Of a stretch of 13,394 nt of DNA, positions 1-8,326 are shown in pieces. Position 1 is the first letter of the stretch. The number at the start of each line of letters is the position of its first letter. A model generated the notes under the pieces. That model did not search any database and had not been told where the DNA came from. It saw only the letters and a list, made by a program, of their open reading frames with translations. Position numbers and translations under genes: made by a program. Source of the stretch: Zeimonas sp039807785 (GTDB lineage: Bacteria > Pseudomonadota > Gammaproteobacteria > Burkholderiales > Burkholderiaceae_E); the NCBI GenBank assembly GCA_039807785.1, contig JBDHRX010000087.1, positions 1 to 13,394 of the forward strand, written 5' to 3'.

Positions 1-1409
1 GCGCCGTCGACCCGCGCGCGCAGCCGCGCGGCGATGCCGCGGCGCGACGGATCGGCCAGGTCGAGCTCGAACGCGGCGGCGTCGATACCCACGGTGCCGC
101 CGAGCCGGGTCGGCTCCAGTCCGGCGGCGATCTGCGCGAGGTCGACGTCGCGCAGCGCGAGGCGCCCCTCGAGCGCCGGCAGCGTGCGCCCGAACAGCGT
201 GACCCGGCGCTCCAGGTCGAGGGCGAGCGCGCCGCGCGCCGAACCGCCGCCCGCCAGGGCCACGCGCAGCGCGTCGAATGCGATGCGCCGCGCCGACGCG
301 ACGAATTCCGCCTCGAGCTCGCCGACCGGCAGCGCCTCGCGATCCAGCGTCCCGGGCTCGGCGTTGCGCAGCGCGATCCGTCCTGCCAGCCCGGCGTCAC
401 CGATGCGCAGTGTCGCCGTCCCGCTCACGCGCGCCTGCGGCACGTCGGCCAGCCCGAGCTGCGCCGGCGTCACGCCGTGCAGGGTCAGCCCGACCGGCGC
501 GAAACGCTCGGCGAGCGTCGCGGCGAACGGCCGCACCCGCGTGTCCAGGCCGATCCAGACCGGCCCCGGGACGCCGGAAGTGGTCGACCCCGAAGCGCCG
601 GAAGCGCCCGGTCCCGGAGTGCCGGGAGTGGCCGGCCCCGAAGTGCCGGAAGCGCCCGGCGCGGGCGGCGGCAGCGCCTGCGCGGCGACGGCGAGATCCT
701 CGAGCGTGCCGTCGACGAGCACGCGGACCTGCGGCAGCGTCTGCCCGCCGTCGAGGCGCGCCGCGACGCGCCCGACGAGCTCGAGCGCGAACGGCGCGCG
801 GTCGCCGAGGCGGCCCTCGAGCCGCGCCTCGCCGTACTGTGGCGAAACCGCCGACAGCGTGTCGATGCGGTAGGTTCCGGCCCGGTAGCGCCCGGCGAGC
901 CCGACGCGCTCGAGCGCGATCTCCGGCCCGCCGTCCGGCACCAGCCGCAGCCGGCCGATCCCGAGCGCATCGACGCGCACCGCCAGCGGCAGCGCCAGCG
1001 ACTCCGGCAAGGTCGCGGTCGTCCCGGCATCGCGCAGGCGAACCGTCGCGCGCGCGACCTCGACCCGGGTCAGGCGCAGCTCGCGCCGCCACAGGGCCGC
1101 CGGCTGCCAGGCGAGCACGATCCCGTGCAGCTCGACGTCGCGCCCGGCGTCGCGCCAGCGCAGCGAATCGATGCGCATGCCGCCGAGCAGCGTCCCGCGC
1201 GCCGGGCCCGCCTGCAGCGCCCCCTCGCTGGCGGCCGCGGCGCGCGCCAGCGCCCAGTTCACGAACGACTGGCTCTGGCCGACCCACCAGACCGCCGCGG
1301 CCACCGCGAGCAGCAGCGCAGCCAGCACCGCCCCGGCCAGGCGCGCCGGCAGGCGCGGGCGCCCGCCGGGCCGGCCGGCGGGAGCGGATCCCGGCGCGGG
1401 CGCGGCCAT
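1..1409 (-). CDS. tamB: TamB, inner-membrane-anchored translocation and assembly protein (N-terminal 469 codons; C-terminus beyond the left edge)
   Basis: TamB is a long periplasm-spanning protein that works with the outer-membrane protein TamA; the family is linked to outer-membrane protein insertion and to phospholipid transport between the membranes. Seen here: ATG at 1409-1407, a proline/glycine-rich cytoplasmic start, then a single membrane anchor at about residues 24-43 (LAGAVLAALLLAVAAAVWWV). After it come beta-rich repeats with the typical pattern, such as GTLLGGMRIDSLRW and YRIDTLSAVSPQYGEARLEG. The E. coli protein is about 1260 residues, so about 800 more are expected outside the window. 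The start overlaps the tamA stop by one base (TGATG), which suggests translational coupling. A Gly/Pro/Ser/Thr linker at about residues 250-282 is encoded by a 24-base tandem repeat. The frame is open to the window edge. The identity rests on the TamA neighbour and the anchor-plus-beta architecture, and is strong. Confidence 0.9.
   Translation of the reverse strand, partial: MAAPAPGSAPAGRPGGRPRLPARLAGAVLAALLLAVAAAVWWVGQSQSFVNWALARAAAASEGALQAGPARGTLLGGMRIDSLRWRDAGRDVELHGIVLAWQPAALWRRELRLTRVEVARATVRLRDAGTTATLPESLALPLAVRVDALGIGRLRLVPDGGPEIALERVGLAGRYRAGTYRIDTLSAVSPQYGEARLEGRLGDRAPFALELVGRVAARLDGGQTLPQVRVLVDGTLEDLAVAAQALPPPAPGASGTSGPATPGTPGPGASGASGSTTSGVPGPVWIGLDTRVRPFAATLAERFAPVGLTLHGVTPAQLGLADVPQARVSGTATLRIGDAGLAGRIALRNAEPGTLDREALPVGELEAEFVASARRIAFDALRVALAGGGSARGALALDLERRVTLFGRTLPALEGRLALRDVDLAQIAAGLEPTRLGGTVGIDAAAFELDLADPSRRGIAARLRARVDG
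565..660 (-). repeat. Four-copy 24-base tandem repeat inside tamB (minisatellite)
   Basis: Four consecutive 24-base units occupy 565-588, 589-612, 613-636 and 637-660. On the plus strand each begins CCCGRAG or CCCGGGA, has a CGCCGGAAG or TGCCGGGAG core and usually ends CCCGG or GCCGG. Units 589-612 and 637-660 differ at only two positions; the unit at 565-588 is the most diverged. The translation on the minus strand is an eight-residue repeat, for example GASGTSGP, ATPGTPGP and GASGASGS. It forms a flexible, partly collagen-like stretch at about TamB residues 250-282. Because 24 is a multiple of three, gain or loss of units would keep the frame. Confidence 0.85.
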
Positions 1410-3214
1410 CAGAACGCGTACCCCACCGACAGGTGCAGCCGCCAGCGGTTCACCGCTTCGCCGTAGGCGAGATCCAGGCTCACCGGCCCGATCGGGGAGC
1501 GCCAGCGCACGCCGGCGCCGTATCCCCAGACCGGGCGATAGTCGACCCAGCGGTCGGTCGCATCGCCGACGTCGACGAACAGCGCGCCGTACCACTTCGG
1601 CGCGATCGGGTGCTGGTACTCGAGGCTGGCCAGCGCCAGCACGCGCCCGCCGACGATCGCGCCCGCCTCGGGTACGCCCAGCGACAGGTATTCGTAGCCC
1701 CGCACCGACTGCGTGCCCCCGGTCCGGAACAGGTTCTCGGACGGGATGTCGCGCCGGGAGGCGGCCAGCACGTACCCGGCCTCGACCAGGCCGATCACGA
1801 GCCCGTCACCGAGCGCCGATTCCCGCGGGAGCGGCCAGAAGCGCATCATGCGCGTGTAGACCCGCGCGAAGCTGCGGTCGCTGCCCAGGCCACGCGCCGC
1901 TCCCGAGACCTGGGCGCTGATCGAGTAGCCCGAGCGCGGATCCACCGGCGAATCGAGCCGGCGCCGGTTCCAGGCGTAGCCGAGCGTCAGCGCGCGGCGC
2001 CCGTCGTCCGAGGCCGACAACGGCAGCGCGCGCCGTTCGGACTGGTACTGCAGCGAGACGAAGATCTCGGTGTCCTCGGCGTGCTTGCCCTGGCCGACGA
2101 ACAGGGTGCGCTTGTCGGTGAGCTCGCCCTGCACGTCGAGCCGCTCGACCCGCGCGCCGGCCTGGTAGTAGTGCCCGCTCGCCTTCTGCGGCGTGCGCAC
2201 GCTGGCGAACGCGCGCCGGCGCACCGACTGCCACAGCAGGCCGGACTCGAGCTGCCAGCCGCGCCCGAGCAGGTTGCGGTGCTCGTAGCCGAGCAGCCCG
2301 CGCGCGCCCTCGTCGCTGCTGTAGCCGACGCCGAGCATCGCGCGCTTGGTCTTGCGCTCGACCAGGTCGACCAGCACCGGCACCGTGGCGCGCGCCGGGT
2401 CGGCCTCGACCGCCGCGAGGTCGGGCAGCACGCTCACCCCGTCGAAGTAGCCCGAACCGCGCAGGCGCGCCTGCAGCGACAGCAGCTGGTCGAAGCTGTA
2501 CGGATCCGCGCCCTCGGCCCGCTCGCCCGCGGCCCCCTGCCACGGCACCAGCGCCTCGACGATCGATCGATCGTAGCGTTCGAGCCCCTTGACGGTCAGC
2601 GACCCGAACGCCAGGCGCGGCCCCGCGTCGAGGCGCAGCGTCAGCGACGCGGCGGTCAGCACCGGATCGACCTCGGCGCGGCTCTCGACGATCCGCGCCC
2701 GGACGAAGCCGTGCTGCTGCAGGATATCGAGCAGCAGCCGCTTGCCCTGCTCCCATTCGTCGGTGCGGAAGAACGACCCCTCCGGCAGTGGCCAGCGCTC
2801 GACGAGCGATGCGTGCATCGCCTGCGCGGCCGCCGGCCCGTCGAGCGTCAGCGCAACGCGATTGACCGTGGTGCGTGCGCCGGCATCGACGACGATACGC
2901 ACCTGCGGCGGTCGCGCGGAACCGGCACCGTCGAGCGTTACCGACACCCGGCCCGAGAAGTAGCCCGCCGCGCGCACGATCGCGGCCGCCTCTTCCTTCG
3001 CCCGCTCGACGAACAGCGGCAACTGCTCGGGGTCGAAGCCCGGCTCGTCGAGCCAGCGCCCGAGCAGCGTGCGGGTGCGCAGCGCATCGACCAGTTCCTC
3101 GGGCGCCTCGATCTCGAGCGCGTAGTTCGCCGCCAGCGCCGGCGCGGCGCCCACGGTCAGCCACGCGGCGAGCAGCCCGGCGACGGCGGACGCGGCAGCC
3201 GTCGACCGGGCCAT
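1409..3214 (-). CDS. tamA: TamA, Omp85-family outer-membrane protein of the translocation and assembly module
   Basis: TamA is an outer-membrane beta-barrel of the Omp85 family that pairs with TamB to assemble a subset of outer-membrane proteins. The 601-residue product (E. coli TamA is 577) starts at ATG 3214-3212 with a signal peptide, probably cut after residue 28 (TVGAAPALA). Three POTRA-like domains follow at about 30-112, 113-198 and 199-286, then a beta-barrel from about 290 to the end. The Omp85 signature is visible at 496-513 (FRTGGTQSVRGYEYLSLG, with the conserved VRGY). The last strand ends LHLSVGYAF, with the terminal Phe expected of an outer-membrane beta-signal. It lies 26 bases after purM and overlaps the tamB start by one base. 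The frame stays open upstream through purM, but the signal peptide fixes the start; there is no strong ribosome binding site. Confidence 0.93.
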   Translation of the reverse strand: MARSTAAASAVAGLLAAWLTVGAAPALAANYALEIEAPEELVDALRTRTLLGRWLDEPGFDPEQLPLFVERAKEEAAAIVRAAGYFSGRVSVTLDGAGSARPPQVRIVVDAGARTTVNRVALTLDGPAAAQAMHASLVERWPLPEGSFFRTDEWEQGKRLLLDILQQHGFVRARIVESRAEVDPVLTAASLTLRLDAGPRLAFGSLTVKGLERYDRSIVEALVPWQGAAGERAEGADPYSFDQLLSLQARLRGSGYFDGVSVLPDLAAVEADPARATVPVLVDLVERKTKRAMLGVGYSSDEGARGLLGYEHRNLLGRGWQLESGLLWQSVRRRAFASVRTPQKASGHYYQAGARVERLDVQGELTDKRTLFVGQGKHAEDTEIFVSLQYQSERRALPLSASDDGRRALTLGYAWNRRRLDSPVDPRSGYSISAQVSGAARGLGSDRSFARVYTRMMRFWPLPRESALGDGLVIGLVEAGYVLAASRRDIPSENLFRTGGTQSVRGYEYLSLGVPEAGAIVGGRVLALASLEYQHPIAPKWYGALFVDVGDATDRWVDYRPVWGYGAGVRWRSPIGPVSLDLAYGEAVNRWRLHLSVGYAF

Positions 3215-3240
3215 GGCGGCGCCCCGCGTGCGCGCCGGCG

Positions 3241-4302
<1,062 letters not shown>

Positions 4303-4320
4303 GGCGATCCGATCCGTGGA

Positions 4321-4365
4321 GGGCGCGCCTGCGGCGGCCGATAGAATGGCGGTCTGGGCGCGCCC
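4321..4365. repeat. Paired GGGCGCGCC palindromes flanking the perM -10 box
   Basis: GGGCGCGCC occurs at 4321-4329 and again within GGGCGCGCCC at 4356-4365. Because the core is self-complementary, the copies form both a direct repeat with a 35-base period and a 9-base inverted repeat with a 27-base loop. They could be a pair of protein-binding sites around the promoter, or a strong hairpin in the purM leader RNA. No T-tract follows, so a terminator is unlikely. Confidence 0.4.
4342..4347 (+). promoter_or_regulatory. Candidate -10 box for the perM-hda operon (TAGAAT)
   Basis: TAGAAT on the plus strand is five of six to the sigma-70 -10 consensus and is about 62 bases before the perM start codon. 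A -35 match is poor. The box is centred almost exactly between two copies of the palindrome GGCGCGCC. A start near 4354 would give perM a leader of about 55 bases with no clear Shine-Dalgarno sequence. Confidence 0.35.
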
Positions 4366-4391
4366 GGCCGGGCGGCTGACGCCTCGACGCG

Positions 4392-4397
4392 ATTGTA
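4392..4397 (-). promoter_or_regulatory. Candidate -10 box for purM (TACAAT on the minus strand)
   Basis: TACAAT matches the sigma-70 -10 consensus at five of six positions in an otherwise very GC-rich gap. No recognisable -35 hexamer lies 16-18 bases upstream. Transcription would begin near 4385 and give purM a leader of about 80 bases. It sits inside the presumed perM leader, so the two promoters would face each other. Confidence 0.35.
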
Positions 4398-4409
4398 GCT
4401 TTTCCGGAC

Positions 4410-5477
4410 ATGCCCCTGACCGCTCCGCAACGCCAGACCCTGCTCTGGACCCTGGTCGCCGCCCTGCTCGCCTGGGCGCTGATCGCGCTCGGCCCGATCC
4501 TGACCCCCTTCGTGGCCGCCGGGATCCTCGCCTACGTGCTCGCCCCCGGCGTGCGCTGGCTGCAGACGCATCGCGTGCCGCGCGTCGCGGCGGCGCTGCT
4601 GGTGATCCTGATCGCGATCCTCGCGCTGCTGGCGGTGCTGCTGATCCTGGTCCCGATCACCCAGCAGGAGGTCGCGCTGATCCGCAAGCAGTTCCCGGCG
4701 CTGGCGGCCTCGATCTCCGAGCGGCTGCTGCCCTGGGTGAACCAGACGCTGGGGCTGAGCCTCAAGCTCGACATCGCGTCGCTGCGCGAATGGCTCGCCG
4801 GGCAACTGGCCGACAGCGGCGAGGACTGGCTCGCGACGCTGTTCGGCTACGCCCGCTCCGGCTGGGGCGCCGCGCTGCAGGTGCTGGGCACCGTGTTCCT
4901 GGTGCCCGTGGTGCTGTTCTACCTGCTCACCGACTGGCCGGAACTGATCGCGCGCGCGCGCACGCTGATCCCGCCGCGCTGGGTCGAGCCGATCGACGGC
5001 GTGCTGCACGAGACCGATGCGCTGCTCGGCCAGTACCTGCGCGGCCAGATCCTGGTGATGCTGGCGCTCGCCGTCTGGTTCTCGCTCGCGCTGCTGGTGG
5101 CCGGCTTCGACCTGTGGCTGCCGATCGGCGTTCTTAGCGGTCTGCTGATCTTCATTCCCTACCTCGGCTTCGCCGCCGGATTCGTGTTCGCGCTGATCGC
5201 GGGCATGCTCCAGCTCGGGCCGCTCGCGGGGCTCGCCTGGGTGGCGGGGATCTACGGCATCGCGCAGGTGGTCGAGAGCACCTGGCTCACGCCCCGGCTG
5301 GTCGGCGAGCGCATCGGCCTGCACCCGGTCGCGGTGATCTTCGCGCTGCTCGCGTTCGGAGCCCTGTTCGGCTTCGTCGGCGTGCTGCTCGCGCTGCCGC
5401 TGGCGGCGATCGCCGCGGTCGGCCTGCGCCGGCTGCTCGCGGCCTGGAAGACGAGCGAGTTCTACCATCGTGGCTGA
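4410..5477 (+). CDS. perM: AI-2E family (UPF0118) membrane transporter / permease
   Basis: This is a polytopic inner-membrane protein of the AI-2E/PerM exporter family, whose members have been linked to autoinducer export, Na+/H+ exchange or other efflux; the substrate here cannot be told. The 355 residues are of family-typical length. Hydrophobic segments lie at about 11-30, 32-46, 58-82, 155-174, 214-232, 236-262, 262-290 and 305-337. A soluble amphipathic region of about 70 residues separates the third and fourth segments, which is the family's usual layout. Family-like motifs include VLFYLLTDWPELIARA, PIDGVLHETDALLGQYLRGQ, FIPYLGFAAG and VVESTWLTPRLVGERIGLHP. It is the first gene of the plus-strand operon and divergent from purM. 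Its end overlaps a possible GTG start of hda. perM and hda lie near each other in other proteobacteria too. The family call is strong; the function is unknown. Confidence 0.9.
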   Translation: MPLTAPQRQTLLWTLVAALLAWALIALGPILTPFVAAGILAYVLAPGVRWLQTHRVPRVAAALLVILIAILALLAVLLILVPITQQEVALIRKQFPALAASISERLLPWVNQTLGLSLKLDIASLREWLAGQLADSGEDWLATLFGYARSGWGAALQVLGTVFLVPVVLFYLLTDWPELIARARTLIPPRWVEPIDGVLHETDALLGQYLRGQILVMLALAVWFSLALLVAGFDLWLPIGVLSGLLIFIPYLGFAAGFVFALIAGMLQLGPLAGLAWVAGIYGIAQVVESTWLTPRLVGERIGLHPVAVIFALLAFGALFGFVGVLLALPLAAIAAVGLRRLLAAWKTSEFYHRG

Positions 5478-5511
5478 GGCACGGCGCCCGCACGACGCGC
5501 CGGGCGGCGGC

Positions 5512-6204
5512 ATGCACCAGCTGCCGCTCGACCTGCGCCGCATCGAGGCGCCGACGCTCGCGAACTTCGTCGCCGGCCGCAATGCCGAGGCGCTGGCCCG
5601 GCTGCGCCGGCTGCCCGGGGAGGCCGCGCAGGGCGGCTCGGCGCTGGTCTACCTGTGGGGCGAGCCCGGCTGCGGCAAGACCCACCTGCTGCGGGCGCTG
5701 GCCGGCGACCGGCTCCTGCTCGGCCCCGACGCGCCGGTCGACGCGTTCGCGCCCGGGCAGCTCGAGGCCGGCGCCCCCGCGATCGTCGCCATCGACGACT
5801 GCGAGCGCCTCGACGACGCGCGCCAGCAGCGCGCCTTCCAGCTGATCAACCATGCGCTGGCGCGCCCGGGCGCCGCGATCGTCGCCGCCGGCGCGCAGCC
5901 GCCGCTGGCGCTCGCGCTGCGCGACGACCTGCGCACCCGGCTCGGCGCCGGGCTGGTCTACCGGCTGCACCTGCTCGACGACGCCGAGAAGGCCGCGGTG
6001 CTCGGCCGGGTCGCCGCCGAGCGCGGCGTGTCGATGTCCCCGGACGTCGTTCCCTGGCTGATCGCCCACACCTCGCGGGACATCCGGGCGCTGCTGCACC
6101 TGTTCGACGCGCTCGACCGGCACGCCTTCGAGCTCAAGCGGCCGGTCACGCTGCCCCTGCTGCGCGAACTGGCGGCCGCCGGGGCGCTGATAAAATCCGG
6201 CTGA
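5512..6204 (+). CDS. hda: Hda, DnaA regulatory inactivator (AAA+)
   Basis: Hda binds the DNA-loaded beta sliding clamp and stimulates ATP hydrolysis by DnaA, which blocks re-initiation of replication. The clamp-binding motif QLPLDL is at residues 3-8 with this start. Walker A is GEPGCGKTH at 50-58 and Walker B is IVAIDDCE at 91-98. The arginine of box VII lies in DLRTRLGAGLVYRL at 139-152, and sensor II in SRDIRALLHLFDALDR at 188-203. The product is 230 residues, like other Hda proteins, and lacks the DNA-binding domain of DnaA. I chose the ATG at 5512 because the clamp motif then sits at the very N-terminus, as in relatives, and GGGCGGCGG precedes it. An in-frame GTG at 5470 would add 14 residues and overlap perM by eight bases; it cannot be excluded. 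The identity is strong and the start moderate. Confidence 0.92.
   Translation: MHQLPLDLRRIEAPTLANFVAGRNAEALARLRRLPGEAAQGGSALVYLWGEPGCGKTHLLRALAGDRLLLGPDAPVDAFAPGQLEAGAPAIVAIDDCERLDDARQQRAFQLINHALARPGAAIVAAGAQPPLALALRDDLRTRLGAGLVYRLHLLDDAEKAAVLGRVAAERGVSMSPDVVPWLIAHTSRDIRALLHLFDALDRHAFELKRPVTLPLLRELAAAGALIKSG
6188..6196 (+). promoter_or_regulatory. Candidate extended -10 promoter (TGATAAAAT) at the end of hda
   Basis: TG-A-TAAAAT fits the extended -10 form (TGn plus a hexamer). It uses an ATA isoleucine codon and an AAA lysine codon at the end of hda, both unusual in this GC-rich DNA. A start about seven bases downstream (near 6203) would put the HAD gene's ATG at 6209 only about six bases from the RNA end. 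No Shine-Dalgarno sequence is seen before that ATG, and no -35 match was found. Confidence 0.35.
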
Positions 6205-6208
6205 TACC

Positions 6209-6937
6209 ATGCACTCGAGCGACACCCCGGGTTTCCCGCCGGCCCCTGCACCGGATACCGCGCCGACGCCGTCCGACCTCGCGCTTTTCGACCTCGACTA
6301 CACGTTGCTGCCGATCGACAGCGACTACGAGTGGGCGCGCTTCCTGATCCGGCTGGGCGTGGTCGACGGCCCCGAATACGAGCGCCGCAACGACCGGTTC
6401 TTCGCGCAATACCAGGCCGGGACGCTCGATATCCAGGAGTTCCTCGCGTTCCAGCTTGCGCCGCTCGCGGCGCACCCGCCCGGACAGCTCGACGCCTGGC
6501 ATGCGCGGTTCATGGACGAGGTGATCCTCCCGGCGATCCGGCCGGCCGCCCGGGCGCTGGTCGACCGCCATCGCGCGCGCGGCGACCTCTGCGCGATCGT
6601 CACCGCGACCAACGAGTTCGTCACCGCGCCGATCGCCCGCGCGTTCGGGGTCGGGCACCTGATCGCCACCGGCGTCGAGCGGCGCGACGGACGCTATACC
6701 GGCCGGCCGCACGGCATCCCCTCGTTCCGCGACGGCAAGGTACGGCGTACCGGCGATTGGCTCGCCGCGCTCGGCCGGGCCTGGGACGGCTTCCCGCGGT
6801 CGTACTTCTACAGCGACTCGGTCAACGACCTGCCGCTGCTCGAGCGCGTCACCGATCCGGTCGCCACCAACCCCGACCCGCGGCTGGCCGCGCTCGCCGG
6901 CGAGCGCGGCTGGCCGGTCGTGAGGCTGTTCGAATGA
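6209..6937 (+). CDS. HAD superfamily subfamily IB phosphatase (SerB/histidinol-phosphatase-like)
   Basis: This is a cytoplasmic haloacid dehalogenase-type phosphatase of the IB group, which includes phosphoserine phosphatase. Relatives in this position in betaproteobacteria are annotated as HAD-IB hydrolases or putative histidinol-phosphatases; the substrate here is inferred only. The motifs are intact: motif I FDLDYTLL with nucleophile D28 and acid/base D30, motif II VTATN at 131-135, a motif III lysine probably at K177 (DGKVRR), and motif IV YSDSVNDLPLLE with D203 and D207. The cap region holds DSDYEWARFLIRLGVVD and YQAGTLDIQEFLAF. The 242-residue protein has about 22 extra Pro/Ala-rich residues before the catalytic core, and no later ATG, GTG or TTG is available before motif I. 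It starts four bases after the hda stop and its stop overlaps the pcnB start (ATGA). Confidence 0.88.
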   Translation: MHSSDTPGFPPAPAPDTAPTPSDLALFDLDYTLLPIDSDYEWARFLIRLGVVDGPEYERRNDRFFAQYQAGTLDIQEFLAFQLAPLAAHPPGQLDAWHARFMDEVILPAIRPAARALVDRHRARGDLCAIVTATNEFVTAPIARAFGVGHLIATGVERRDGRYTGRPHGIPSFRDGKVRRTGDWLAALGRAWDGFPRSYFYSDSVNDLPLLERVTDPVATNPDPRLAALAGERGWPVVRLFE

Positions 6938-8319
6938 TCCGCAAACTCATCGACCGCATCCTGAAACGCCCGACCCCGCGCGCCGCGGTGCGCGGCAAGC
7001 CGAAGTCCTATCGCGGCTCCGAGCACGGCGTCCACGTGGACGACGTGTCCGAGGCGGCGATGCGCACCTGCAGGACGCTCCAGGAAGCCGGCTTCAAGGC
7101 CTACGTGGTCGGCGGCGGGGTGCGCGACCTGATGCTCGGCCTGAAGCCGAAGGACTTCGACGTCGCCACCGACGCCACGCCCGAGCGGGTGCGCACGCTG
7201 TTCCGGCGCTCGCGCGTGATCGGCCGCCGGTTCCAGATCGTGCACGTGATCTTCGGCCGCGAGACGATCGAGGTCTCGACCTTCCGCGCCATCCAGGAAG
7301 CCGCCGAAACCGACGAGCACGGCCGGGTGCTGCGCGACAACGTCTGGGGCTCGCAAGCCGAGGACGCCGCCCGGCGCGACTTCACCATCAACGCCCTTTA
7401 CTACGACCCCGTCACCGACACGATCCTCGACTATCACGACGGCGTGCGCGACCTCGAGCGCAAGACGCTGCGCATGATCGGCGACCCGGCGACGCGGTTC
7501 CGCGAGGATCCGGTGCGGATGCTGCGCATGGCGCGCTTCACCGCCAAGCTCGGCTTCACCATCGAGCCCAAGACCCGCAAGCCGATCCGCGAACTGGCCG
7601 GGCTGGTCCGCAATGTCCCGGCGGCGCGCCTGTTCGACGAGATGCTGAAGCTGCTGCTGTCGGGCAACGCCATGGCCTGCCTGCGCGAGCTCCAGCACGA
7701 AGGCCTGCATCACGGCCTGCTCCCGATGCTCGACCTGATCCTCGAGCAGCCCGACGACGAGCGTTTCGTCGCCGCCGCGCTCGCGGCCACCGACGCGCGG
7801 GTGCGCGCCGGCAAGACCACCTCGCCGGGCTTCCTGTTCGCGGCGCTGCTGTGGCAGCCGGTGCGGGTTCGCTGGCAGGCGCAGGTCGCGGACGGCGGGC
7901 ATCCGATCCCGGCGCTGTCCGAGGCGATCGATTCGGTGCTCGGCGAGCAGGCCGCGCAGATGGCGATCCAGCGCCGCTTCATCGCCGACATGCGCGAGAT
8001 CTGGATGATGCAGGCGCGCTTCGAGCGGCGCACCGGCCGCTCGCCGCACACGCTGGCGGAGCATCCGCGGTTCCGCGCCGCCTGGGACTTCCTGCAGCTG
8101 CGCTGCCAGTCGGGCGACGCGCCGGAAGAGCTGGGCCGGTGGTGGGGCGAGTTCGCCGCCGCCGACACCGAAGGCCGGGAAGCGATGCTGGCGCGCGCCC
8201 CCCGGCCTGCCGGTGGCGCGGCGAAGAAGCGTCGCCGTCGCGGCAGCCGCCGCGGCGACGCGCGCGAGGCCGGCGAGGCCGGGGCCGCGCCGCCGCCCGA
8301 TTCGCCGTCCCCGGCGTGA
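6934..8319 (+). CDS. pcnB: Poly(A) polymerase I (PcnB)
   Basis: PcnB adds 3' poly(A) tails to RNA with ATP and so marks transcripts and regulatory RNAs for decay. The 461-residue product is close to the E. coli length. The nucleotidyltransferase head shows YVVGGGVRDLMLG at about 57-69, the metal-binding DFD at 74-76 (KPKDFDVATDATPERV) and the third carboxylate E113 (TIEVSTFR). RRDFTINALYYD at 147-158 and RFREDPVRMLRMARFTAKLGF at 188-208 follow. An alpha-helical body comes next, then a basic, disordered tail from about residue 431 (KKRRRRGSRRG, then Ala/Gly/Pro-rich). The strongly basic tail favours poly(A) polymerase over a CCA-adding enzyme, as does the gene order. The start ATG overlaps the HAD stop by three bases, with a GTGAGG sequence eight bases before it. 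Confidence 0.95.
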   Translation: MIRKLIDRILKRPTPRAAVRGKPKSYRGSEHGVHVDDVSEAAMRTCRTLQEAGFKAYVVGGGVRDLMLGLKPKDFDVATDATPERVRTLFRRSRVIGRRFQIVHVIFGRETIEVSTFRAIQEAAETDEHGRVLRDNVWGSQAEDAARRDFTINALYYDPVTDTILDYHDGVRDLERKTLRMIGDPATRFREDPVRMLRMARFTAKLGFTIEPKTRKPIRELAGLVRNVPAARLFDEMLKLLLSGNAMACLRELQHEGLHHGLLPMLDLILEQPDDERFVAAALAATDARVRAGKTTSPGFLFAALLWQPVRVRWQAQVADGGHPIPALSEAIDSVLGEQAAQMAIQRRFIADMREIWMMQARFERRTGRSPHTLAEHPRFRAAWDFLQLRCQSGDAPEELGRWWGEFAAADTEGREAMLARAPRPAGGAAKKRRRRGSRRGDAREAGEAGAAPPPDSPSPA

Positions 8320-8326
8320 CCCCGCG

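Noticed and set aside
2561..2573. Tandem GATC sites (GATCGATCGATCG) as a possible methylation or regulatory cluster
   Set aside because: It lies in the middle of tamA where the codons encode a normal Asp-Arg-Ser-Ile stretch. Three sites are too few to suggest an origin or switch.
6331..6933. Long plus-strand frame running into pcnB, suggesting a larger poly(A) polymerase
   Set aside because: The first 201 codons lie over the HAD gene in another frame and are Arg/Ala-rich. pcnB starts cleanly at the ATGA overlap.
8228..8262. Hairpin-forming CGTCGCCG / CGGCGACG near the pcnB end as a terminator
   Set aside because: It falls inside the basic Arg-rich tail of PcnB, has no T-tract, and folK follows closely in the same operon.
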